From DATHKG01 sp035489435 (GTDB taxonomy: Bacteria > Bacteroidota > Bacteroidia > Chitinophagales > Chitinophagaceae), in assembly GCA_035489435.1 (NCBI GenBank), contig DATHKG010000181.1: 64,000 nucleotides of DNA; one strand, written 5' to 3'. Shown here in pieces: positions 36,298 through 43,944 of this stretch. The notes under the pieces were generated by a model. It was not told the origin of the DNA. It made no database searches and was given only the letters and a program-made list of their open reading frames with translations. The translations under genes were made by a program, and so were the position numbers. Position 1 is the stretch's first letter. Each line of letters opens with the position of its first letter.

Positions 36298-36834
36298 AGA
36301 TTTGATAGATTAGAAAGTCGTGGTATCAAAATCCTGGGCAGGAATGTCAAATTTTAATGACTTTTATTTTCACAGTAACGTCTAAAAAAAGAAAAAGCTA
36401 TATACCCTAAACGGCTATATATGATCTCGCAAATATTTAATGGTCTATTACAGGTAGCACAATTCGGATTCGTTATTAAGCAAACCTATTGCAACTCAAA
36501 ACCACCTGTCAGGTTACAAGCAAGTTCTATGTAATGACGACTTTTATGTCTGTTGAAATTGATAATGTTATGCTGTTTCCAAGTGTCAGGTAATGAAACA
36601 ACTTAACAAGGTAGTTACCATAATGATCAGGATCGATAAGGTACTTGACAAAAAACTTTTTGTGGGAGGGATGGGAAGATAGATGTGGTTCTTCCAGGAA
36701 TTAATTGCAGTATTAAACTTATACGAAAGTAACACTAATATTCCACAGCAAATCCATTTAATTGATCGGCGGTTCAGGCACTTAAATTAACCTTCAATCC
36801 TGGATCCTGCCGAAGTCATATTGTACTCAAGCCC

Positions 36835-37010
36835 TTAATCACCCCCGATAATAAAAGAACTGTTCAGGCGGTTTTTCAGCATGGTGAAGTCAGTACCAAA
36901 CCGGTCAGAGTTTTTCCCATCAGGAAATGGATTTGCAGGATTGTTTACATTGGCAAATAGCTGTAGTGTGGAATCCTTTGCACCCTTTTCGATAAGCCAA
37001 CGGCTTTTCA
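36835..37010 (-). pseudogene. C-terminal fragment of an unidentified protein
   Basis: Reading the minus strand, a frame with protein-like composition ends at 36835: ...KGAKDSTLQLFANV, then a NNPANPFPDGKNSDRFGTDF segment and LKNRLNSSFIIGGD before TAA. It has the look of the C-terminus of a secreted or surface protein. Upstream the frame runs into an 18-bp repeat array and is not open to a start. No family is recognised. Confidence 0.35.
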
Positions 37011-37155
37011 ATAAGATAACGCCGTTTCAATAAGGTAGGGGCTTTTTATCAGGACAGTGGCTTTGCAATCAGATAATGGCTTTTCAATATGATAAAGGTT
37101 TTCCAATAGACGGACATTTTTATCATGACGGGTTTTTCAATAAGACAGGAATGCT
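36995..37155. repeat. Imperfect 18-bp minisatellite, about nine units
   Basis: On the minus strand a unit close to TTATTGAAAAGCCNTTATC recurs about nine times at roughly 18-nt spacing, with changes such as ATGATAAAAATGTCC, TATTGGAAAACC, ATATTGAAAAGCC and TGATTGCAAAGCC. The units are diverged. Part of the array can be read as a six-residue repeat (LIEKP-type), but stops (TGA, TAA) interrupt it, so it is not coding now. The rest of the 36298-37593 gene-free region shows no gene that I can support. Confidence 0.6.
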
Positions 37156-37382
37156 CTTTGGCCGACATTTCCACTTTACCACAGGTGGCTCTCCCACTAC
37201 CTATTAAAATACTATGCCAACGATTCCATTGTGGAGTGGCCAGCTTGCTCCGGCAAACCAGGGCCACATATGCTGTGTGGTTTGCCCGAACCTAACAGGT
37301 TGGTCTTTATCCCCCCTTGAATTTCCATTCACTCATTCCAACCTCACGTACTCAAATACCTGCAATTTCAGAACTGTATTGT

Positions 37383-37572
37383 TTATTTCCAGGACATTTC
37401 ATCATATGTCCGTTCCCGCATGTCTTCAAACCAAACCGGGGATAGTTTCTTAATAGGTTGATTTAACTGGTAGTGACAGTTATCTTTGAACTTCCAATGA
37501 TTACCGACCAGCCATTTTACCGGGCAACCGCTGGTTTTCATTTCAACATGTGTAAATTCATGGTACCCACAT
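37383..37572 (-). other. Open frame of unknown status, partly opposite the Crp/Fnr gene region
   Basis: The minus strand reads HEFTHVEMKTSGCPVKWL, then NHWKFKDNCHYQLNQP and an acidic tail ending MSWK. Its composition looks protein-like rather than random, but I recognise no family. The open frame extends upstream into the Crp/Fnr gene on the other strand, which is certainly real, so only the part below about 37572 could be a gene or gene fragment. Treat it as a possible remnant. Confidence 0.25.
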
Positions 37573-37593
37573 ATACTAATAGACCAGCCAAAA

Positions 37594-38157
37594 ATGAAGA
37601 TTAGCCAGATATTAGATAGCATATACCTTCTCCCTGAGAAGTCAAAATCGTTGTTGGAAGACACAATCAGCGAAGTCGATCATCCAAAAGGAAAAATTCT
37701 TTTAAAGGCAGATAAAATTGAAACGAATATCTTTTTCATAAAAAAAGGAATTGTGCGCGCATACTCACCCAAAGATGGAAGCGAGATAACTTTTTGGTTT
37801 GGAAAGGAAGGTGATACAGTACTCTCGATGAAAAGTTATGTTGCTTCTCAAAAAGGATATGAGAACATAGAGTTGCTTGAAGATTGCGGGCTTTTCAAAT
37901 TGAAAAGTGAAAATCTTCAGAAGCTTTTTCTTGAAGACATACATATAGCTAATTGGGGACGTAAACTTGCCGAGAAAGAATTATTGAAAACCGAAGAGAG
38001 ACTTATTTCAAGTCAATTTCGATCTGCTTCTGAAAGATATAGAGACTTGATGCGGGATCATTCTGACTTGCTTCAGCGGGTTCAACTGGGGTACATTGCA
38101 TCGTATCTCGGCATCACCCAGGTTACCTTAAGCCGGATCCGTGCTGAAATCAAATAA
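37594..38157 (+). CDS. Crp/Fnr family transcriptional regulator
   Basis: A 187-residue regulator. The cyclic-nucleotide-binding-like beta-barrel is at residues ~20-110 (KGKILLKADKIETNIFFIKKGIVRAYS, GSEITFWFGKEGD). A helix-turn-helix follows at ~150-187 (RVQLGYIASYLGITQVTLSRIRAEI). There are no Fnr-type cysteines for an iron-sulfur cluster, and the cAMP-binding arginine/serine pair is not evident, so the effector is unknown. Such short Bacteroidota forms often regulate a neighbouring gene, here the SMR exporter 74 nt downstream. Confidence 0.85.
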   Translation: MKISQILDSIYLLPEKSKSLLEDTISEVDHPKGKILLKADKIETNIFFIKKGIVRAYSPKDGSEITFWFGKEGDTVLSMKSYVASQKGYENIELLEDCGLFKLKSENLQKLFLEDIHIANWGRKLAEKELLKTEERLISSQFRSASERYRDLMRDHSDLLQRVQLGYIASYLGITQVTLSRIRAEIK

Positions 38158-38231
38158 AGAATATATTTTTTATCATTTGTAAAATTTAAAGACCGGACTG
38201 TTTATCATCTTTGCAAACAAAATCATAGATA

Positions 38232-38558
38232 ATGAACTGGCTCATCTTAATTGTCGCGGGATTATTCGAAGTCGCTTTCGCGTCCTGCCTTGGCAAGGCA
38301 AAAGAAGCAGAGGGAAGTGCTGTATACTGGTGGTATGGTGGATTTTTACTCGCATTAATAATCAGCATGCTGTTGCTAATGAAAGCTACACAAACCCTTC
38401 CAATTGGCACGGCATACGCTGTCTGGACCGGGATTGGTGCAGCGGGAACCGCTATAGTGGGAATTTTCTTCTTTAAGGACCCGGCTAATTTTTGGAGAAT
38501 ATTTTTTCTGATGACGCTGATTGGTTCAATCGTGGGACTGAAAGCATCTTCACATTAA
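38232..38558 (+). CDS. Small multidrug resistance (SMR) family exporter, SugE-like
   Basis: A 108-residue protein with four membrane helices (about 3-20, 34-52, 60-80, 86-104). The conserved membrane-embedded glutamate is E13 in LIVAGLFEVAFA. The WWYGGFLLALIISMLLLMKATQTLPIGTAYAVWTGIGAAG stretch matches the SMR signature; the sequence is closer to the SugE/guanidinium exporter type than to EmrE. Two such subunits would form the pump. It follows the Crp/Fnr gene closely and is probably controlled by it or shares its promoter. Confidence 0.85.
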   Translation: MNWLILIVAGLFEVAFASCLGKAKEAEGSAVYWWYGGFLLALIISMLLLMKATQTLPIGTAYAVWTGIGAAGTAIVGIFFFKDPANFWRIFFLMTLIGSIVGLKASSH

Positions 38559-38961
38559 AGGCTGGAATAAATTTTGTGTCCGTTGTCTTGCCACAAATTT
38601 CGCCTCGCTTTTCTTGCTCACGCGAGCGATTATGCGACAACATCTAAACCTTATGGCTTGCCTACAATTTCTCTCTTAAAACTTAAAGTATAAAGGTTCC
38701 AACATGGGACCGGTAGATGCCAGTTGTATCGCCAATTGATGTATTCATCGGCGAAAAAGTTCCTCTAAAGTTGTGACTTCCCCGCGAGGTATTCACCCGA
38801 AAATTCCCATCCCCTGTTCACTAATAACATGAGAATTATCGCGATGATCAGAATATTTTTGTTTCTAAATACTAAAATATTTAGTATTTTAGGGGCGGAT
38901 TAAAAATTATCGTTTCCGTTATTTGTTAGTTTTCTGTTACAGCTAAAAAAATCAGAACATC
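38559..38961. other. Gene-free region with a strong AT-rich inverted repeat
   Basis: The 403 nt between the SMR gene and the 2H phosphoesterase have no convincing gene. At 38865-38892 lies an inverted repeat, CTAAATACTAAA (38865-38876) with TTTAGTATTTTAG (38880-38892), a 3-nt loop and one extra T in the right arm. It sits about 70 nt before the next start and could be an operator or the stem of the leader. A 41-codon open frame on the minus strand near 38695-38820 has protein-like composition but no start. Confidence 0.45.
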
Positions 38962-39516
38962 ATGGAAAGAGAAAATCTGTATTTTATGGCCCTGATCCCA
39001 AACGAACAAATTTGTAATGAGATTGATGCTTTCAAGCGGGATCTTGCGCGCCGTTTTGAATCAACACAAGCACTAAAGGTCGTGCCTCATATCACTTTAA
39101 AAATGCCCTTCAAATTACCGTCTTCCAGGCATTTCGATCTATTACAATGGCTCCGGTGTTTATCGCTGGATATAACTCAGTTTAACATTGAATTGAAAAA
39201 TTTTGGCGCCTTTCCCAATAGGGACCATCCGGTCATTTATGTGAATCCAATTACGACTATTCCGTTATTATCATTGCAACACGACCTTATCAGACGATTC
39301 TGGATTTCCTTTCCAAAATCCGTTTCTTTGAACCGCGAACTAAAATTTACACCTCATATAACAGTTGCATATAGAGATCTCAGACCCGAAAAGTTCGTGG
39401 AGGCCTGGAAAATATACGACACAGAGAAATATGCGGCTATTTTTGATGTAAATAATTTCCATCTCTTACAACACAACACAAAAAAGTGGAATATTTGCGA
39501 TACTTATAACTTTTGA
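38962..39516 (+). CDS. 2H phosphoesterase (2'-5' RNA ligase/LigT-like)
   Basis: A 184-residue cytoplasmic protein with both H-x-T motifs of the 2H phosphoesterase superfamily: PHITLKM at residues ~43-49 and PHITVAY at ~131-137. The length and motif spacing are normal for the RNA-ligase-like branch. These enzymes open or close 2',3'-cyclic phosphates on RNA or nucleotides; the real substrate here is unknown. It is a single gene with about 800 nt of non-coding DNA after it. Confidence 0.8.
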   Translation: MERENLYFMALIPNEQICNEIDAFKRDLARRFESTQALKVVPHITLKMPFKLPSSRHFDLLQWLRCLSLDITQFNIELKNFGAFPNRDHPVIYVNPITTIPLLSLQHDLIRRFWISFPKSVSLNRELKFTPHITVAYRDLRPEKFVEAWKIYDTEKYAAIFDVNNFHLLQHNTKKWNICDTYNF

Positions 39517-40222
39517 AAAGGCACGGTAAATAAAGGACTTACAAGAAATTGCAAAAAATATTTGATGACCTTCCCGCGGCTCATTCCGCGAATTCCTCGT
39601 AGCAATCTTGCTTCCCCGTAATCATGAATATTATATTCGGATGCTGCTGAATGATCAGGTTCCATCATTATGAAAATCAGGGATAATATATTTTTGATGA
39701 ATAATATTTCTATTCAACACGAGATTTAAAATTTGTCTTTTCTACATTACAAGTAAATTAGCGCTGTCAATATATGGCTGATCGAGCCCGATATAGGCGA
39801 CTTTCAGCTTATTGAATTCCATCGGCATTTTTTGTTGTCTCCAACTTTAATCGATCACATTCAGATAGGAAACTGTTTAATGGATTATCGGAATCAACTC
39901 ACAATATTTTTAGAGTTTCCGCTCAAATTAATCATCTGTTCATGGAGTAATGTTCATGGAGTAAAATTTTAAACGTTTTTCTTCCCTTAGTGCAAGTGGT
40001 TTCGTTTCAAGTTACTCCATATAAACATCTCCCATGTAATTTTCAGAGATGTATATTGAGACTTGTCTTTATTATGTCTGATCAACCTTGAGGCAGGTCT
40101 TATGTAAATCCTTTATAGTAGCATTTATCTTTCTGACTCTAAATTATATAAAAACAGAATGACATAAAATGAGAACTCTGAAACGGTAGAATAATTTTTT
40201 CTGCAAGAAATCCAAAAAACTG
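39517..40222. other. Gene-free region before tRNA-Asp
   Basis: No gene is supported in this ~700-nt AT-rich stretch. A 14-nt unit, TGTTCATGGAGTAA, is duplicated exactly at 39937-39950 and 39951-39964. No intrinsic terminator was recognised directly after the 2H phosphoesterase gene. Confidence 0.6.
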
Positions 40223-40252
40223 TTGTTTCGAAAAGTTTTTCTCTTATCTTTG
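40223..40252 (+). promoter_or_regulatory. Bacteroidota housekeeping promoter of tRNA-Asp
   Basis: TTG at 40223-40225, exactly 19 nt, then TATCTTTG at 40245-40252 match the Bacteroidota sigma-A consensus TTG-N19-TAnnTTTG without a mismatch. Transcription should start near 40259, about 35 nt before the tRNA. Confidence 0.85.
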
Positions 40253-40293
40253 CCCTCCCAAAATAACTACTTCAGGTAGAAAATAAGGGAGTT

Positions 40294-40367
40294 GGATCGG
40301 TAGTTCAGTTGGTTAGAATGCCGCCCTGTCACGGCGGAGGTCGCGGGTTCGAGTCCCGTCCGGTCCG
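40294..40367 (+). tRNA. tRNA-Asp (anticodon GTC)
   Basis: A 74-nt cloverleaf. The acceptor stem GGATCGG pairs with CCGGTCC (one T-G pair), the D-loop has AGTTGGTTAGA, the anticodon stem is CCGCC/GGCGG around loop CTGTCAC with GTC at 40328-40330, and the T arm is CGGGTTCGAGTCCCG. The discriminator base is G. CCA is not encoded. A promoter and a terminator flank it, so it is a single-gene unit. Confidence 0.97.
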
Positions 40368-40384
40368 CAGATAATTTAGGTAGA

Positions 40385-40408
40385 ACCCGCTCTGGTAGCG
40401 GGTTTTTC
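40385..40408 (+). terminator. Intrinsic terminator after tRNA-Asp
   Basis: ACCCGC (40385-40390) pairs with GCGGGT (40398-40403) over a 7-nt loop, followed by five T. It lies 17 nt past the tRNA. The stop of the opposing integrase remnant lies 4 nt beyond it. Confidence 0.85.
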
Positions 40409-40411
40409 ATT

Positions 40412-41416
40412 TTATGGTCTATCAGCAGGTCTATAATTTGATAGACTAAAACCGACGTGATACAAACCTGGCTGATTATCCCATAATTCCTTAATCATTG
40501 AAGCTTTCTTTATTTGGTCGGCCTTTATGTACTTTCTGAAAGACTTTTCTGATTTATGGCCGCTGATAGACATAATGAGATCTGATGGCGTCCCAGCCAG
40601 TTATTCATTAGTACAGAAGGAACGCCTTGCAGTGTGCGAAGATATCCAGGCATATTTGGGTCGTATTTCTTCCCGAATTTTATTTCCTCGTCTGTGTGAT
40701 ATGCTGACCGGCTCTTTTAAGCCTGCTGACCGGACGACTTCTTTAATGTAATAGTTGAAATTGACCATGCTGACCATTGGCATTTTCAACTCATACTTTT
40801 CTATTAAAATCCTTTTTGCATCGGCTCTTAATGGGACTACCACGGTAGTGCCGGTTTTTTGTTGCTTTACATGTAGCATTCCATCCTTTAAATGATGAGC
40901 AGATAGCGTTGAATAATCGCTGAATCGAAACCCCGTTAGACATCCAACGATAAATAGGTCCCGGTATTTTATCAGTCCGGGTTTAGAAGACATGTCCAGG
41001 TGATAAATTCTCGATAACTCATTCCAATTAAGGAAAACACCATCAACATCTTTTTCCAAGATTTTAAATGCAGTGAGATCAACATGTGGAATTACCTTTT
41101 TCTGAATTCGATCTTTGATAAATGTTTTCAGTTGCTTTACTGTCTTTCCTACCGTATTTATCTTAAGGCCTTTTAGAACGGTGTTCCTTCTCATTAGTGG
41201 GATATCAAAAGTGAGATATCTGACGAATTGCTCGTAGAAGACTGCATCAAAACTGTCGAACGCTACTTTGTATCCAATATGTTCCTGGAAGGAAAAGAGA
41301 TGTTTCTTCATTGTTTTAATAACAGTAAGTGTAGAGGGTGACACCATTGCTCTTTTATCTCTGAGATAGCATTCGATTTGATTAAACACGCATAGGCTGT
41401 TATTTTCGTCTTCCAT
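40412..41416 (-). pseudogene. Tyrosine recombinase (integrase) interrupted by an in-frame TAA
   Basis: The N-terminal part starting at 41416 has the SAM-like core-binding domain (residues ~5-95) and the catalytic domain. Its catalytic arginine is in LTGFRFSDYSTL and the H-x-x-R box in SSHTARRSF. The frame stops at a TAA (40601-40603) right after SFCTNE. Without changing frame it continues LAGTPSDLIMSISGHKSEKSF, then RKYIKADQIKK with the catalytic tyrosine, and ends at 40412. The lesion is therefore one nonsense codon between the two halves of the active site, removing the nucleophile. The usual N-terminal arm-binding domain is also missing or very short. The gene faces tRNA-Asp and ends 45 nt from it. 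Confidence 0.85.
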
Positions 41417-41516
41417 TTGATTAAGATCCCAATTTCTTGGTAGGCTAAATTCCTTTTCAGGAATTGGATTGGACAGGTGTTATGCGCAAAATAGGTGACA
41501 TTTTATAAGAAATTCA

Positions 41517-41541
41517 TACCTTTGAAAAGGAGGAATTACTG
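41517..41541 (+). promoter_or_regulatory. Promoter -7 element and strong ribosome binding site of the AbiE operon
   Basis: TACCTTTG at 41517-41524 is a full match to the Bacteroidota -7 element TAnnTTTG; the -33 region is weak (GGTG at 41494-41497). AGGAGG-like AAGGAGG lies 9 nt before the ATG at 41542, unusually strong for this phylum. The leader would be only about 10 nt long. Confidence 0.5.
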
Positions 41542-42228
41542 ATGCAAACAACTAAAAAAATTGAAAAAGAAATAAACCGCTTTAGGGAAGGCGAGGTCTT
41601 TACTTATGATCAGCTAAAACTGGTTCCAGCTGAATATCGTGCAGCAGTAAAGGCGTTAGGCAGAATGACCCAAGCGGGGCTTATCAAAAGAGCTTCAACC
41701 GGGCGGTATTATAAGCCAAACAGATCAGTATTCGGAGAACTCAAACCTGGCGAGGACCAACTCTTGAAACCTTACCTGTTTCAAAAAGGTAAGAGAATAG
41801 CTTATGTTACCGGCACATCATTGTATAATAAAATGGGGTTGACAACACAAGTTCCCAAAAACATAAAAGTTGCCAGCCGGGATAAAAGAATAATTACTAA
41901 AGTCGGCAGCGTAGCAGTAAAAGCAGTTAAAAGTTACGCGGACGTCACCGATGACAATTATTACATACTGGAAATTCTGGACGCCATAAAAGATTTTAAA
42001 GACATCCCGGACCTTAACAGGGAAGCGGCACTAAAACGACTGCAACAAAAGATCAATGAACTCAACCAAGATGATAAACGGAAACTGATCAGTACCAGTC
42101 TGAAATATCCGCCGCGGGTACGGGCCCTTACCGGAGCATTATTAACCAGTCTCGGTATTGATTCCAGGATGGTTGAACCACTTGCAAAAAGTCTGAACCC
42201 TCTGTCCTCCTATAACTTTGGAATTTAA
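41542..42228 (+). CDS. AbiEi-type antitoxin (DUF6088)
   Basis: A 228-residue protein of the AbiEi antitoxin type. The N-terminal winged helix-turn-helix domain covers residues ~1-60: KEINRFREGEVFTYDQL, AVKALGRMTQAGLIKRASTGRYYKP. The rest matches the AbiEi core: GKRIAYVTGTSLYNKMGLTTQVP near 95 and a helical tail. In type IV abortive infection systems the antitoxin represses its own promoter and counteracts the nucleotidyltransferase toxin. It forms an operon with the toxin gene; 38 nt separate them. Confidence 0.85.
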   Translation: MQTTKKIEKEINRFREGEVFTYDQLKLVPAEYRAAVKALGRMTQAGLIKRASTGRYYKPNRSVFGELKPGEDQLLKPYLFQKGKRIAYVTGTSLYNKMGLTTQVPKNIKVASRDKRIITKVGSVAVKAVKSYADVTDDNYYILEILDAIKDFKDIPDLNREAALKRLQQKINELNQDDKRKLISTSLKYPPRVRALTGALLTSLGIDSRMVEPLAKSLNPLSSYNFGI

Positions 42229-42266
42229 CAGCAAGAGTTACCAGCCATTAAACAGTGGAACATCGT

Positions 42267-43178
42267 ATGAGACTACATGAAGACAAAGAATTATTCTGGG
42301 AAGCCGTTCAGGCCGCGTCACATCAACTGAACATCCCGGAGATCTATATTGAAAAGGATTATTGGGTAACTGTTGCATTGTTCAGAATTTTCTCATCTGC
42401 GGCTGGAAAGTTTGCCATCTTCAAAGGAGGAACAGCATTATCGAAATGCTACAAACTAATAGAACGTTTCTCGGAAGATATTGATATAGTAGTGGTAAAG
42501 GAAGAAGGCGAAGCCGGAAACAAGCTGAAGAACAAATTGAAAGCCATTACAGAAGCAGTGGCTGAAATAATGCCCGAAGTTCAGTTAGACGGAATAACCA
42601 ATAAACTGGGGATGATCCGCAAAACTGCACACCAGTATGAAAGGATGGATCTGAAAGGAACATATGGACAGATAAGAGAGAACATTATCATAGAAGCAAC
42701 CTGGCTTGGCACATTTGAACCCCATATAAACAGTACTGTTACCAGTTACATCACTGAAATGATGGCGGCTACAGGCGAGGAGGACATCATAAAGGACTAT
42801 AACATGCAGCCCTTTGGAGTTCTCGTACTCAGCAAGGAACGTACCTTTTGTGAGAAGATCATGAGTCTGGTTCGCTTTTCTCTTACAGCCGATCCCTACA
42901 CCGATCTCGCAAATAAGATCCGTCATATCTATGACCTTCATATGATGTTGAAAAATACAGAAGTCAAAACCTTTTTTGATAGTCCCGACTTTGAAACAAT
43001 GCTTAACAAGGTTGGAGCAGACGATGTGCTGAGTTTTAGGAACAACAAAGATTGGCTGACAACACATCCTGCGGAAGCTCTAGTTTTCAAAGTTCCGGAA
43101 GAAACATGGGAGAAGATTCGACAGCCATATCAAACAACATTCAAAGATCTCGTCATTGGAACCTTACCTGAACGATAA
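42267..43178 (+). CDS. AbiEii-type nucleotidyltransferase toxin
   Basis: A 303-residue toxin of the AbiEii/AbiGii family. The ATG at 42267 fits the conserved start MRLHEDKELFWEAV better than the in-frame GTG at 42255. The nucleotidyltransferase motifs are visible: FKGGTALSK near residue 55, then ERFSEDIDIVV near 69-79, with the metal-binding D-x-D. EKDYWVT near 34 and EATWLG near 150 are also typical. Relatives transfer nucleotides to tRNA or other targets and stop growth during phage infection. The C-terminus ends early, at TLPER, about 15-20 residues short of relatives, and may be the product of a recombination with the sequence after it. Confidence 0.85.
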   Translation: MRLHEDKELFWEAVQAASHQLNIPEIYIEKDYWVTVALFRIFSSAAGKFAIFKGGTALSKCYKLIERFSEDIDIVVVKEEGEAGNKLKNKLKAITEAVAEIMPEVQLDGITNKLGMIRKTAHQYERMDLKGTYGQIRENIIIEATWLGTFEPHINSTVTSYITEMMAATGEEDIIKDYNMQPFGVLVLSKERTFCEKIMSLVRFSLTADPYTDLANKIRHIYDLHMMLKNTEVKTFFDSPDFETMLNKVGADDVLSFRNNKDWLTTHPAEALVFKVPEETWEKIRQPYQTTFKDLVIGTLPER

Positions 43179-43313
43179 GATCGACCAGGTGTCTATGGAT
43201 GATATCAAAGAAGATATCGTACGTTTCATACCTGATGACAAACCTATTGAAATATGGTCGCGTGATTATTTCAAGGAGTTGGCTAAGCGTATTCGATTCC
43301 TTGACAAGTAAAA
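43149..43313 (+). pseudogene. C-terminal remnant in another frame after the toxin gene
   Basis: From about 43149 another frame reads SSLEPYLNDKIDQV, then MDDIKEDIVRFIPDDKPIEI and KELAKRIRFLDK before a stop at 43313. The segment looks like the C-terminal tail of another AbiEii-like protein. It overlaps the last ~10 codons of the toxin gene in a different frame, as a junction between two related genes would. Whether it is translated is unknown. Confidence 0.4.
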
Positions 43314-43606
43314 AAAATCTCAAATATAATTCAACACAATGTCTGTTTTGATCTGATTATCCCAGCCCTTAGGCTTGCTATACCTGATTACATCGTGTTC
43401 CCGTGATTATGGGACAGGTAGTTACATCACTACCTTCTCTCGGTGCATTTAGGCTTTGTCAAATAAATTTATATTTGTTGAAGTCTTTTTGGATTATGTA
43501 CGACTCACTAATTAAATATTTAAACAGCTAGGTGAAGAACACATTTTTCTGTACGGTCCAAATTTCATTTTGCTGTAAAGACCAAAATTTAGTTACGAGC
43601 TGGTTT

Positions 43607-43905
43607 TTATACTTTAAAAAGTTCCCGCATGTACCTTATGTATTTCAGATCATCCATGCTGGTTCTGGCTTTGATCCGCTCCTTTAAATCATTGCCAACA
43701 ACATATCTGAACTGGTCACGACCGTCGGTAACAGCTTCGTACACTACTTCAGCAACGTCTCAGCTTAGGTCGTGATGCTCGAAGCCATCGACTCGAACTT
43801 CTTGCCAAATGCAGCACTGTAGTCGTCATAATCCGTGAGCCCTGACTTATGAGCATCGCGTTGATCAGTCATCCCAAACATCACACTATCCGGAATAGAA
43901 AAGTT
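43607..43905 (-). pseudogene. C-terminal remnant of a short-chain dehydrogenase
   Basis: The minus strand first reads SVMFGMTDQRDAHKS and DYDDYSAAFGKKFESM, meets a TAA, and then, in another frame, reads EVVYEAVTDGRDQFRYVVGN and DLKERIKARTSMDDLKYI up to the stop at 43607. This is the C-terminal end of an SDR oxidoreductase with at least one stop and one frameshift. No N-terminal Rossmann motif is present. The surrounding 43314-43606 shows no gene. Confidence 0.6.
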
Positions 43906-43944
43906 ATTACCACCGTCGCATTTTATACATGTGCACCGATAAAA

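Noticed and set aside
37049..37267. Small protein of 72 residues on the minus strand
   Set aside because: Its second half is only the 18-bp repeat read in one frame, and its first half has no recognisable family, so it is treated as non-coding.
38158..38231. Guanidine riboswitch before the SMR exporter gene
   Set aside because: The 74-nt gap is short and AT-rich and shows no conserved ACGR-type loops or stable paired stems.
38695..38820. 41-codon minus-strand frame with protein-like composition after the SMR gene
   Set aside because: It has a stop directly before it, no start codon near its beginning and no family match that I can name.
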